From contig JBEIJQ010000046.1 of assembly GCA_040380145.1 (NCBI GenBank), positions 1-20,332 of the forward strand: a stretch of 20,332 bases of DNA, in the 5' to 3' direction. Position numbers and translations under genes: made by a program. The stretch is from JBEIJQ01 sp040380145 (lineage in GTDB: Bacteria > Bacteroidota > Bacteroidia > Chitinophagales > Saprospiraceae). Position 1 is the stretch's first letter. The number at the start of each line of letters is the position of its first letter. The notes under the pieces are model-generated. The model saw only the letters and a list, made by a program, of their open reading frames with translations, had not been told where the DNA came from and made no database searches. Of the stretch, positions 7,828 through 14,189 are shown in pieces.

Positions 7828-8679
7828 ATGAGCCGCCAAAAACTGCTTCCCCTGCTGCTGCTCGCCGCCTTGTCCGGCGGCTGTGAACGCGACGAGGCCC
7901 TTCTGCCCGCCTATCTGCACCTTGCCGGCGCCGATCTGTCCACGGTGTACGCCACCCAGGGCTCGGCCTCCCACGAGATCCAAGACATCTGGGTGTTCGC
8001 CGACCAGCAACTGATCGGGGTCAACGAAATGCCGGCCACCTTCCCGGTCCTCGAGGACGGTCCCAGGGAACTGGTGCTGCGGCCCGGGGTGCTGCTCAAC
8101 GGTCAGTTCGACAACCACATCGTATATCCTTTTTACAGCGAGGTGCGTACAACGCACCCGTTCGTGCCGGGGCAGATCGATACCCTTCGGCCCACCTTCG
8201 CCTACAACGCCTCGGCGCGATTCGCCTTCGTGGAAGGGTTCGACGGCGTGGGCACCATCTTGAGCGATGAGCTGGACAGCAATCCGGCCACCAATGTGGC
8301 CATTTCCACGGAATCCCCGATGGAGGGTTCGCTGGGCAAGATCACGGTCACCACGGCCAACCAACTCTGCCGAGTGGGCACTTCCCAGCGTTTTGCGCTG
8401 CCCACCGACAACCGGCCGGTGTTCCTGGAAATGAACTATCGCTGCGACATTCCCTTCACGGTGGGCATCACCGCCCACGCCGGGGCATTGTTCGAAAGCC
8501 AGAGCAAGATCACCCTCAATGTGCGGCCGGATTGGAACAAGATCTACATCGAGTTCACCCCGGAGGTTTCCCTGTACAACGCCCCTGAATACAGCATCTT
8601 CCTGCAGGCCCTGTTGCCCGCCGGGGAAACCGAGGGAAATGTTTGGATAGACAATGTCAAACTGATCTATTACGAGTAA
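7828..8679 (+). CDS. Uncharacterised lipoprotein in a polysaccharide-linked operon
   Basis: A 283-residue predicted lipoprotein that I do not recognise by function. The ATG at 7828 is preferred to an upstream TTG at 7789 because it places the signal peptide at the N-terminus: MSRQK, then an LLPLLLLAAL core, and Cys 19 in LSGGC. The mature protein looks all-beta. An N-terminal part carries IQDIWVFADQQLIG and YPFYSEVRTTHPF. A C-terminal part, from about residue 130, reads like a jelly-roll or carbohydrate-binding-type sandwich, with FVEGFDG at the start and VWIDNVKLIYYE at the very end. It lies 45 bp after the oxidoreductase and 36 bp before the sugar transferase gene, so it is probably co-expressed. 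A surface glycan-linked role is a guess from context. Confidence 0.75.
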   Translation: MSRQKLLPLLLLAALSGGCERDEALLPAYLHLAGADLSTVYATQGSASHEIQDIWVFADQQLIGVNEMPATFPVLEDGPRELVLRPGVLLNGQFDNHIVYPFYSEVRTTHPFVPGQIDTLRPTFAYNASARFAFVEGFDGVGTILSDELDSNPATNVAISTESPMEGSLGKITVTTANQLCRVGTSQRFALPTDNRPVFLEMNYRCDIPFTVGITAHAGALFESQSKITLNVRPDWNKIYIEFTPEVSLYNAPEYSIFLQALLPAGETEGNVWIDNVKLIYYE

Positions 8680-8715
8680 CGCATCCGAAAAAGCCCACCT
8701 TACCATATCCGGCCC

Positions 8716-10125
8716 GTGCAGCACCAAATCGGCAGAATACAGTATTTTTTGGGAGACTTTGCCGCCGCCGCAGCGGCGTGGACCTGCTTTTTTCTTTTCA
8801 GAAAAATCTACAACGAAAAGTTGCCCTTCGAGTGGGCACTTTTCGACAACGAAAAATTTTACCTGAGCATCCTGCTCCTGCCATTGGCCTGGACCTTGGT
8901 GTACGGGCTGGCCGACAGTTACCGCAACATCTACCGTCTTTCGCGGCTCAGCGAGCTGGGCAAGACCATTTTGCTGGGTTTCGTGGGCAATGTGTTCGTT
9001 TTCTTTGCTTTTCTGCTCGACGACCTTTTTGCCGACAAGCCCACCCATTTCATGTCGTTTGCGGTGCTGCTCCTTTTGCACACCCTGTTGACGATCGTGG
9101 TCCGCATGGTGGTGCTCACCCGGGCCGCGGCGGCCATTCGGCGCGGCACCGTGAGTTTTCGGACCCTGGTCGTGGGCGGGGGCAAAAACGCCTTGGAACT
9201 GTACCGCGAGATCACCGGTCTGAAAAAACGCATCGGTTACCATTTCGTCGGATACGCCGATCTCAACGGCGGATCCGGCAACGAACTATCGGCCGAATTG
9301 CCCTGTCTCGGCCACAAAGGGGACATTGACCGGATCATCGAGGAGCAGGGGATCGAAGAGGTCGTGGTGGCCATGGAATCCTCCGATCACGGCCAACTGC
9401 GCGAAGTGCTCGATATCCTGGCGGGCCGAAACGTCATCGTCAAGATCATCCCCGATATGTACGACATCATGCTCGGCACCGTCAAAATGAACAGCGTCTA
9501 TGGCGCGGTATTGATCGAGATCTATCCCGATCTGATGCCCACCTGGCAGCGCATCGTCAAAAGAGGGATGGACGTGGTCGTATCCACCGTGGTGCTGATC
9601 CTGCTGTCGCCCCTGTACGCCTATATCGCCCTGAGGGTGCGGCTGTCCTCGCCCGGTCCTGTGTTCTTTGAACAGGAAAGGCTGGGCATCAACGGACAGC
9701 CCTTTTTGATCTTCAAGTTCCGTTCGATGTACCTCGATGCGGAAAGGGACGGCCCAAGGCTGTCGAGCGAACAGGACGACCGCATAACCCCTTGGGGCAA
9801 GGTGATGCGCAAATACCGGCTCGACGAGCTTCCCCAGTTTTGGAACGTGCTGCGTGGAGATATGTCGCTCGTGGGCCCACGGCCCGAAAGACGCTTTTAT
9901 TTCGACCAGGTCCACGAACGCGCCCCCCATGTACGGCACTTGCTCAAGGTTCGTCCCGGTATCACCTCTTGGGGGCAGGTCAAATACGGCTATGCCTCCA
10001 ATGTGGAGGAAATGTTGGCGCGTTTGAAGTACGATCTGTTGTATATCGAAAATATGTCTTTGGCACTCGATTTCAAGATTTTGTTCTATACCGTGCTGGT
10101 GATTTTGCAGGGAAAGGGAAAATAA
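8716..10125 (+). CDS. Polyprenyl-phosphate glycosyl-1-phosphate transferase (WbaP/WcaJ type)
   Basis: A 469-residue inner-membrane enzyme that starts polysaccharide repeat assembly by moving a sugar-1-phosphate from a nucleotide sugar to undecaprenyl phosphate. Four hydrophobic helices occupy about residues 10-134. A Rossmann-like CoA_binding_3 domain follows, with TLVVGGGKN at 150-158. The bacterial sugar transferase domain (PF02397) spans about 282-464: KRGMD and a membrane-dipping helix (286-308), GPVFFEQERLG, FKFRSMY, DELPQFWNVLRGDMSLVGPRP (catalytic-region acidic pair D370-E371) and RPGITSWGQ. The start is GTG at 8716. It is the first acceptable start after an in-frame stop at 8677, which also ends the upstream gene. 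Full length for the family. It is last of the probable three-gene operon. Confidence 0.93.
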   Translation: MQHQIGRIQYFLGDFAAAAAAWTCFFLFRKIYNEKLPFEWALFDNEKFYLSILLLPLAWTLVYGLADSYRNIYRLSRLSELGKTILLGFVGNVFVFFAFLLDDLFADKPTHFMSFAVLLLLHTLLTIVVRMVVLTRAAAAIRRGTVSFRTLVVGGGKNALELYREITGLKKRIGYHFVGYADLNGGSGNELSAELPCLGHKGDIDRIIEEQGIEEVVVAMESSDHGQLREVLDILAGRNVIVKIIPDMYDIMLGTVKMNSVYGAVLIEIYPDLMPTWQRIVKRGMDVVVSTVVLILLSPLYAYIALRVRLSSPGPVFFEQERLGINGQPFLIFKFRSMYLDAERDGPRLSSEQDDRITPWGKVMRKYRLDELPQFWNVLRGDMSLVGPRPERRFYFDQVHERAPHVRHLLKVRPGITSWGQVKYGYASNVEEMLARLKYDLLYIENMSLALDFKILFYTVLVILQGKGK

Positions 10126-10176
10126 CTTCAGTGTGTGGGAACTTCTTGATGCCTTCTGAGCATTAACGGTTCGTAA

Positions 10177-10275
10177 TTGCGCAAAACAGCGCAAACGACG
10201 ACGACGAACGACTGACTTTTGTACGGAAACGACTGCATATAACAACGACGACGAGCGACGCAACGAACAACGACC
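10177..10275 (+). repeat. ACGACG-rich low-complexity tract with a small hairpin
   Basis: Two runs built from ACGACG/AACGAC units lie at 10194-10212 and 10241-10275, separated by unrelated sequence. Just before them, TTGCGC (10177-10182) and GCGCAA (10189-10194) form a short perfect hairpin without a T-tract. The second run merges into the 5' arm of the first candidate RNA. Nothing coding is evident here. Confidence 0.5.
10218..10247 (+). promoter_or_regulatory. Tentative promoter for the candidate Y-like RNAs
   Basis: TTTG at 10218-10221 resembles the Bacteroidota -33 element. About 16-18 bases on lies TATAACAACG (10238-10247), which matches TA and the final G of TAnnTTTG and also resembles a TATAAT-type box. 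Start of transcription would fall near 10254, shortly before the first RNA's closing stem. Weak evidence. Confidence 0.28.
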
Positions 10276-10360
10276 GGTAGTGATCTGGCGGGATACTTCT
10301 ATGATCGCTAACAGAGCTTTTGCTCACTCCCGCCATACCTTTTCTCCGGTCGTTTTTTTT
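10269..10360 (+). ncRNA. Candidate Y-like RNA 1 upstream of the Ro60 gene
   Basis: About 92 nt. The ends pair: AACGACCGG (10269-10277) with CCGGTCGTT (10346-10354), running into an 8-T tract (10353-10360) that would terminate it. Inside, GGCGGGA (10287-10293) pairs with TCCCGCC (10328-10334), leaving an asymmetric internal loop (9 nt on the 5' side, 11 nt on the 3' side). The apical part holds a GAGC-TTTT-GCTC hairpin (10314-10325). A competing helix, TAGTGATC (10278-10285) with GATCGCTA (10303-10310, one G-U pair), could form a pseudoknot with the GGCGGGA stem. Y RNAs are defined by a long stem joining their 5' and 3' ends, bound by Ro60, and a pyrimidine-rich terminator end. The position directly before the Ro60 gene, and the shared ends with the second RNA, support the call. 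Alternatives are a plain terminator or a repeat element. Confidence 0.58.
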
Positions 10361-10392
10361 CTGAACGGACGACGCACGAGATTTCAAAAAAA

Positions 10393-10556
10393 GATCGACC
10401 GGCAGCGAGCCCGCGGGTTACTCCGGAATCCGATCGGAGCCTTTGGTGTCCGGTCACCGGAACGCAAGTTCCCCTCATTGGATGGGTCAGCTCCAAAAAA
10501 AACCGAGCGAAAGCTCGGTCAACCTGCGGGCGGTTTTCTCCGGTTGATCTTTTTTT
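10393..10556 (+). ncRNA. Candidate Y-like RNA 2 with a cloverleaf-like module
   Basis: About 164 nt. GATCGACCGG (10393-10402) pairs with CCGGTTGATC (10540-10549, one G-U), flanked by an A7 run and a T7 tract (10550-10556). After a 6/8-nt internal loop, GCCCGC (10409-10414) pairs with GCGGGC (10526-10531). The centre can fold as a multibranch: GGAGC (10436-10440) with GCTCC (10490-10494) encloses three arms, GGTG/CACC (10445-10458), GGAAC-GCAA-GTTCC (10459-10472) and CTCAT/ATGGG (10474-10486). A separate ACCGAGC-GAAA-GCTCGGT hairpin sits at 10502-10519. CGACCGG and TTTTCTCCGGT are identical to the ends of candidate RNA 1. Bacterial YrlA-type Y RNAs carry a tRNA-like module on such a stem, so the design fits, but no canonical T-loop sequence is seen. 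The fold was drawn by hand. Confidence 0.6.
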
Positions 10557-10573
10557 AAATGACAAAAATTTTG
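10544..10573 (+). promoter_or_regulatory. Possible promoter of the Ro60 gene, overlapping the RNA 2 terminator
   Basis: TTG (10544-10546), exactly 19 bases, then AAATTTTG (10566-10573) resembles the -33/-7 arrangement of Bacteroidota promoters with one mismatch in the -7 element. The -7 element lies inside a perfect dyad, GACAAAA-A-TTTTGTC (10561-10575). This would give a leader of about 100 nt before the ATG at 10683. Confidence 0.3.
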
Positions 10574-10575
10574 TC
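10561..10575. promoter_or_regulatory. 15-bp perfect dyad, candidate operator
   Basis: GACAAAA and TTTTGTC are exact reverse complements around a single A. The site covers the possible -7 element in front of the Ro60 gene, as expected for a repressor operator, though AT-rich dyads also arise by chance. Further on, CGAGCC (10577-10582) and GGCTCG (10652-10657) could close a leader hairpin. Confidence 0.35.
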
Positions 10576-10682
10576 TCGAGCCAAGAGCCTTTGGGCAGGT
10601 CGGCCTCTGTGACCAAGCGATTTTTTTCCAAAACATTTTTTCCAAAAAACGGGCTCGTCCCGAAGCAACCTCAGAACTTCCC

Positions 10683-12212
10683 ATGGCACGTTTCAACCAA
10701 AACAACAGTGGCTCTTACGGGCACGATACGGTGAATTTGGCCGGCGGTGTCGCCTATGATCAACCGGCGGAGGAGGCTTTTGTGCATCTGTTGCTCACCT
10801 CTTTTTTTCAAGATCAGTACTACCGGAATCAAGCTGAAATCGAGGACACGCTCTGTAAGTTGATGGACGATATCGACGACAAGCTGTTTTTGGCGCAAGC
10901 GGCGATTTTTGCCCGTACCCATTTCGGCATGCGCACGGTCTCGCACGTGGTGGCTGCGGAGTTGGCCAAATATATCTCGGGCTGTCATTGGGGCAAAGCA
11001 TTCTATGAAAAGGTGGTCTATCGGGTCGATGACATGACCGAGATCCTGTCGTACTACTTTTGGAAGATCGGTCTCACAAAAGATGCCAGCATCCCCAATT
11101 CCATGAAGAAGGGTTTCGCCAAGGCATTCGACAAGTTCGACGCCTACCATTTGGCCAAATACCGAATGGCCGACAAAAAAATCAAACTGGTGGACTTGGT
11201 CAACCTGGTCCACCCCAAGCCGACCGAAAAAAACCGCAAGGCCTTGCAGATGCTCGTGCGCGACAGCCTGCGCAACGCCGATACCTGGGAGGCGATGTTG
11301 TCCGCGGCCGGTCAAAATCTTACCGAAGAGAACGACACCGCGGCATTGAAGGCCAAGGCGTGGAAACAACTGGTGACCACCCGCAAGATCGGTTACTTGG
11401 CTTTGTTGCGCAATGTCCGCAACATTTTGGACCAGGCTCCGAGTATCGCTTCGAATGCGGCGAAAATGCTGACCGATCGCGAACTGATCAAAAAGAGCAT
11501 GGTGATGCCCTTTCAGATTTTTACGGCCATCCATGCGGTGGCCTATGTGCCCGTCAAAATGAGATCGCATTCCTACAGACAGGGATTTCGGCCCAATAGT
11601 GTCCTGACGAGAGAAAAGAAAATGCTGAAAAAGGAGGAGCGTCTGATGCTAAAGGCCCTCGAGACCGCCCTGGAACTGTCGCTCGACAACGTGCCGAAGC
11701 TGGACGGGCGCACGGCCATCGTGCTGGACACTTCGGGTTCGATGAATGGTCAACCGTCCCTGATAGGCAGTTTGTTCGCCGCTGTTTTGGCCAAGACGAA
11801 CGAGTGCGACCTGATGTTGTTCGACAACGATGCACGATATGTGGCGTTCAATCCCTCTTTGTCGGTGAGGGCCATTGCCGAATCCATCCATTTTGCCGGT
11901 GGCGGCACCAATTTTCCTTCTATTTTCGAAAAGATGGACAAACCCTACGACCGCATCGTCATCCTGAGCGATATGCAGGCCTGGGGTACCGAATTTTCTC
12001 CCGCTGCAGCTTTGGAGGATTACCGCAAGCGTTTTGCCTGCGACCCTTTGGTGTATTCCTGGGATCTGCAAGGATATGGCACGACCCAATTCGTAGGGAG
12101 ACGGGTGGTGCCCGTGGCCGGGTTCAGCGACAAGGCGTTCGACTTCATGAAGAACGTCGAGGAAGGGACGTCCAAGATCATCGAAATGATCCGGGCCGTC
12201 GAGATCGGGTGA
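10683..12212 (+). CDS. rsr: Bacterial Ro60 orthologue (TROVE and vWA domains), Y RNA-binding protein
   Basis: A 509-residue cytoplasmic RNA-binding protein, close to the size of human Ro60 and Deinococcus Rsr. Residues about 20-330 are the TROVE ring of helical repeats (QAAIFARTHFGMRTVSHVVAAELA near the start; GYLALLRNVRNIL; and MPFQIFTAIHAV before the second domain). Residues about 343-505 are a von Willebrand A domain with an intact MIDAS: DTSGSM at 349-354, T409 in GGGTNF, and an LSDMQ segment near 435. Ro60 proteins bind Y RNAs and the ends of misfolded RNAs. In bacteria Rsr takes part in rRNA maturation and decay during stress, and Y RNA links it to polynucleotide phosphorylase. Two candidate structured RNAs lie just upstream, as in other rsr loci. 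No RtcA/RtcB genes are in the window. The gene is convergent with upp (10-bp gap). Confidence 0.92.
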   Translation: MARFNQNNSGSYGHDTVNLAGGVAYDQPAEEAFVHLLLTSFFQDQYYRNQAEIEDTLCKLMDDIDDKLFLAQAAIFARTHFGMRTVSHVVAAELAKYISGCHWGKAFYEKVVYRVDDMTEILSYYFWKIGLTKDASIPNSMKKGFAKAFDKFDAYHLAKYRMADKKIKLVDLVNLVHPKPTEKNRKALQMLVRDSLRNADTWEAMLSAAGQNLTEENDTAALKAKAWKQLVTTRKIGYLALLRNVRNILDQAPSIASNAAKMLTDRELIKKSMVMPFQIFTAIHAVAYVPVKMRSHSYRQGFRPNSVLTREKKMLKKEERLMLKALETALELSLDNVPKLDGRTAIVLDTSGSMNGQPSLIGSLFAAVLAKTNECDLMLFDNDARYVAFNPSLSVRAIAESIHFAGGGTNFPSIFEKMDKPYDRIVILSDMQAWGTEFSPAAALEDYRKRFACDPLVYSWDLQGYGTTQFVGRRVVPVAGFSDKAFDFMKNVEEGTSKIIEMIRAVEIG

Positions 12213-12222
12213 GTTCCGCGGA

Positions 12223-12873
12223 TCAGTCCTGCAATTTTTGTCCGTAGGCCAGATCGCCCGCATCCCCGAGGCCGGGCACGATGTACGATTTGGCCGTCAG
12301 CTCGTCGTCCACGGCGCCTACCCAAATGTGGGCCTTGGGCAGATGCCGGCGCACATATTGCACGCCGTCGGCAGAGGCGATGGCCGACACGATGTGCAGC
12401 TGCGCGGGATCCCCATATCGGAAAAGCGCTTTGGCCACTTTGACCATGCTCGCCCCGGTGGCCAGCATCGGATCGCACAGGATGAGCACCCGATCGTCGA
12501 GGCGCGGACAGGAAACGTATTCTACGTTGATCTCGAACGTGCCGTCCTTGTGGTGGCGGCGATAGGCCGAAACAAAGGCGTTCTCGGCCCGATCAAAGTA
12601 ATTGAGCAGGCCCTGGTGAAGGGGCAGGCCCGCCCGAAGGATCGTGGCCAGCACGGGATGCTCCGCGGGCAGTTGCGTACGGTCAACGCCCAAGGGCGTT
12701 TCCACGTCTTCGGGCAAAAACGGGAGCTCCTTGCTCAGTTCGTAGGCCAATACTTCGCCGATGCGCTCCAAATTGCGGCGAAAGCGCATCGGGTCGGTCT
12801 GGATACGCACGTCGCGCATCTCGGCCAAGAAGCGGTTGGCCACCGAAGGTTTTTGGGACAGGTTGAACAGCAT
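12223..12873 (-). CDS. upp: Uracil phosphoribosyltransferase
   Basis: A 216-residue cytoplasmic pyrimidine-salvage enzyme converting uracil and PRPP to UMP. The PRPP-binding loop VLILCDPMLATGAS occupies residues 129-142, and the C-terminal uracil-binding signature GLGDAGDLAYG is at 201-211. Other family features are ILRAGLPLHQG (78-88) and RLDDR. The length is typical. The ATG at 12873 lies 27 bases downstream of a perfect TAnnTTTG promoter element. It is convergent with the Ro60 gene. The minus-strand MbnP-like gene lies 75 bp upstream, but upp has its own promoter. Confidence 0.96.
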   Translation of the reverse strand: MLFNLSQKPSVANRFLAEMRDVRIQTDPMRFRRNLERIGEVLAYELSKELPFLPEDVETPLGVDRTQLPAEHPVLATILRAGLPLHQGLLNYFDRAENAFVSAYRRHHKDGTFEINVEYVSCPRLDDRVLILCDPMLATGASMVKVAKALFRYGDPAQLHIVSAIASADGVQYVRRHLPKAHIWVGAVDDELTAKSYIVPGLGDAGDLAYGQKLQD

Positions 12874-12899
12874 TGGGAGGCTTTTGGGGCGTTGCCCGA

Positions 12900-12907
12900 C
12901 AAAGATA
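12900..12907 (-). promoter_or_regulatory. -7 promoter element of upp
   Basis: On the minus strand this reads TATCTTTG, an exact TAnnTTTG match, 26 bases before the upp start. No clear -33 element is seen. Confidence 0.55.
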
Positions 12908-12930
12908 ACTTTTTTCGGAAAATACCCTTG

Positions 12931-12944
12931 TCCGGGCAGCCGGA
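12931..12944 (-). terminator. Short hairpin after the MbnP-like gene
   Basis: TCCGG and CCGGA pair perfectly around a 4-base loop a few bases beyond the stop codon of the minus-strand MbnP-like gene. The following minus-strand sequence has only a short TTTT, so termination would be weak. Confidence 0.35.
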
Positions 12945-12948
12945 TCCC

Positions 12949-13680
12949 TTACTCTTGGACGATGGCCTTGGCCCAGTTTTCCGCGGCCGTCAGGTTGAGT
13001 GGCTCGGAGTTGTGGGTGTCGTTTTCGGCGTTGAGGTCGATGACCTCGCCGTTGTCGTCGAAGATCCGCTCCACGTGCAGGGTGTAGGGGACCGTGCCGG
13101 GCGTGTTCTCGGTGACGGCAAACGAGATGTTCGCGACGTTTCGGTGGGACGCGCCCGGACCGCCGCAATGGATGCGGTAATAGTTGGTCGGCGCGTATTC
13201 CCCTGAAAACTGGGCATAAATGTAACTGCCCCAAGATTCCCAATAATACACCCCGTTGGTGCCCAGCGGATGCCCCACCGGCCAGTCGCCCGGATTCGTG
13301 GCGTCCAGTTCGGGCGTGAGGCCGAAACCGAAGTCCACGGCATCGTACACGCCGACGGGGATTTCGGGCAGGCTGACCGTGACGCCCTCGGCAGCGGTGG
13401 CCTGCGCGGCGTTGGCCGGGTAAAAATTCACGTCCGCCAACTCGGCCACTCGGAGCCACTCCCCGGTCGTCTTGCGGAGCCGGATGTCGCTGATCAAAAA
13501 ACGCAGCGTCGAAACATCGAACTGCTCGAGCCGCCCAGGATAGGGGTAATCGTCTTCGAACAGCATGGGGACTCCGTTGATCTTGGCCTTGAAAACCAGT
13601 TGGAGCGTGCCGGTCGGTACTTGGTCGGAACAGCTTCCGAGCAGCAGCGCCGGAATCAAGAGGGCGAAGAATTTTTTCAT
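12949..13680 (-). CDS. MbnP-like lipoprotein
   Basis: A 243-residue predicted lipoprotein. The ATG at 13680 is chosen over a TTG at 13692 because it gives a compact signal peptide, MKKFFALLIPALLLGSC, with the acylated Cys at 17. The mature protein matches the MbnP-like domain. It has VFKAKINGVPMLFED near the start, the VSTLRFLISDIRL segment, a Pro-Gly turn plus GVYDAVDFGFGLTP, and the aromatic YYWESWGSYIYAQFSGEY block. MbnP proteins pair with the di-haem protein MbnH in copper or oxidative tryptophan modification. No MbnH-like gene is visible here, so any such role is untested. A near-consensus minus-strand element, TAAAATTTG, lies just upstream (about 13691-13699). Confidence 0.8.
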   Translation of the reverse strand: MKKFFALLIPALLLGSCSDQVPTGTLQLVFKAKINGVPMLFEDDYPYPGRLEQFDVSTLRFLISDIRLRKTTGEWLRVAELADVNFYPANAAQATAAEGVTVSLPEIPVGVYDAVDFGFGLTPELDATNPGDWPVGHPLGTNGVYYWESWGSYIYAQFSGEYAPTNYYRIHCGGPGASHRNVANISFAVTENTPGTVPYTLHVERIFDDNGEVIDLNAENDTHNSEPLNLTAAENWAKAIVQE

Positions 13681-14189
13681 AAAAGGGCGCAAATTTTAGG
13701 TTACAACCAACTTGCAACGGAAGTTGTTCTGCCGGGCGATGACTGCGGAAAAGGGTCGAGATGCCGATATGTGGCCATTGCCCCTCTCTGCCGAGTCCGA
13801 TCGGAAAAACGGCGATAAGCCGCACGATTTCCCCTCCCGGAAACGATCGAAGCTCGGAGTGGAAGCCGATCCGTCCAAATATTTTTGTTTTTTTTACATA
13901 AAAGGCGAAAATGAAATTATTTTTTTGTATAAAATTAATTTTTTTAAAAATAAAAAAACGACCTGTGGTCCGGCCCCGACGCGGAAATTCCGGCCATGGT
14001 GCCCCGACGGATCTTGGTCCGTGCTGCAAAATCAGTTCGATTGCGTACCTTTGAAGAAAAGCGCCGTGGGTCATTGGCGCGAAAAGGCTCCTTTGAAAAC
14101 GGCCGTTCCCTGTTCCATTTTCGGTCGGCCACGTGACCATCGCCCGGGCAAACCGGATTAACTTTGCGCTCCGATATTTTACCCGAAAC
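13681..14189. other. Non-coding gap between the MbnP-like gene and recR, with an AT-rich island
   Basis: About 509 bp between divergent genes. I see no convincing gene: a 149-codon frame on the plus strand (13712-14161) crosses the AT-rich tract, has no family resemblance and shows odd composition. The stretch at about 13876-13968 is almost entirely A and T in an otherwise GC-rich window and includes TATTTTTG (13880-13887). A second TAnnTTTG match, TACCTTTG, lies at 14046-14053, followed by a small hairpin, GCGCC/GGCGC, within about 14062-14083. These could mark an unannotated small RNA or extra promoters for recR. Confidence 0.5.
14159..14166 (+). promoter_or_regulatory. -7 promoter element of recR
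   Basis: TAACTTTG is an exact TAnnTTTG match 23 bases before the ATG at 14190, giving a leader of about 17 nt. It supports starting recR at 14190 and not further upstream. Confidence 0.55.

Noticed and set aside
7162..9243. Very long minus-strand open frame (693 codons)
   Set aside because: It lies antisense to three well-supported genes and its His/Gly/Gln-rich sequence resembles no family; it is a by-product of GC-rich codon use.
10269..10556. The two structures as plain terminators of the sugar transferase gene
   Set aside because: The stems close over 68 and 137 bases with further nested helices, start about 145 bp after the stop codon, and share end sequences, which is more than termination needs. 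Some terminator function of the 3' ends is still likely.
10280..10558. 92-codon frame over the candidate RNAs
   Set aside because: It is basic and low in information and is better explained by the structured, terminator-ended RNAs.
13712..14161. 149-codon plus-strand frame before recR
   Set aside because: It crosses the AT-rich island, shows abrupt composition changes and no recognisable domain, and would overlap the recR promoter.
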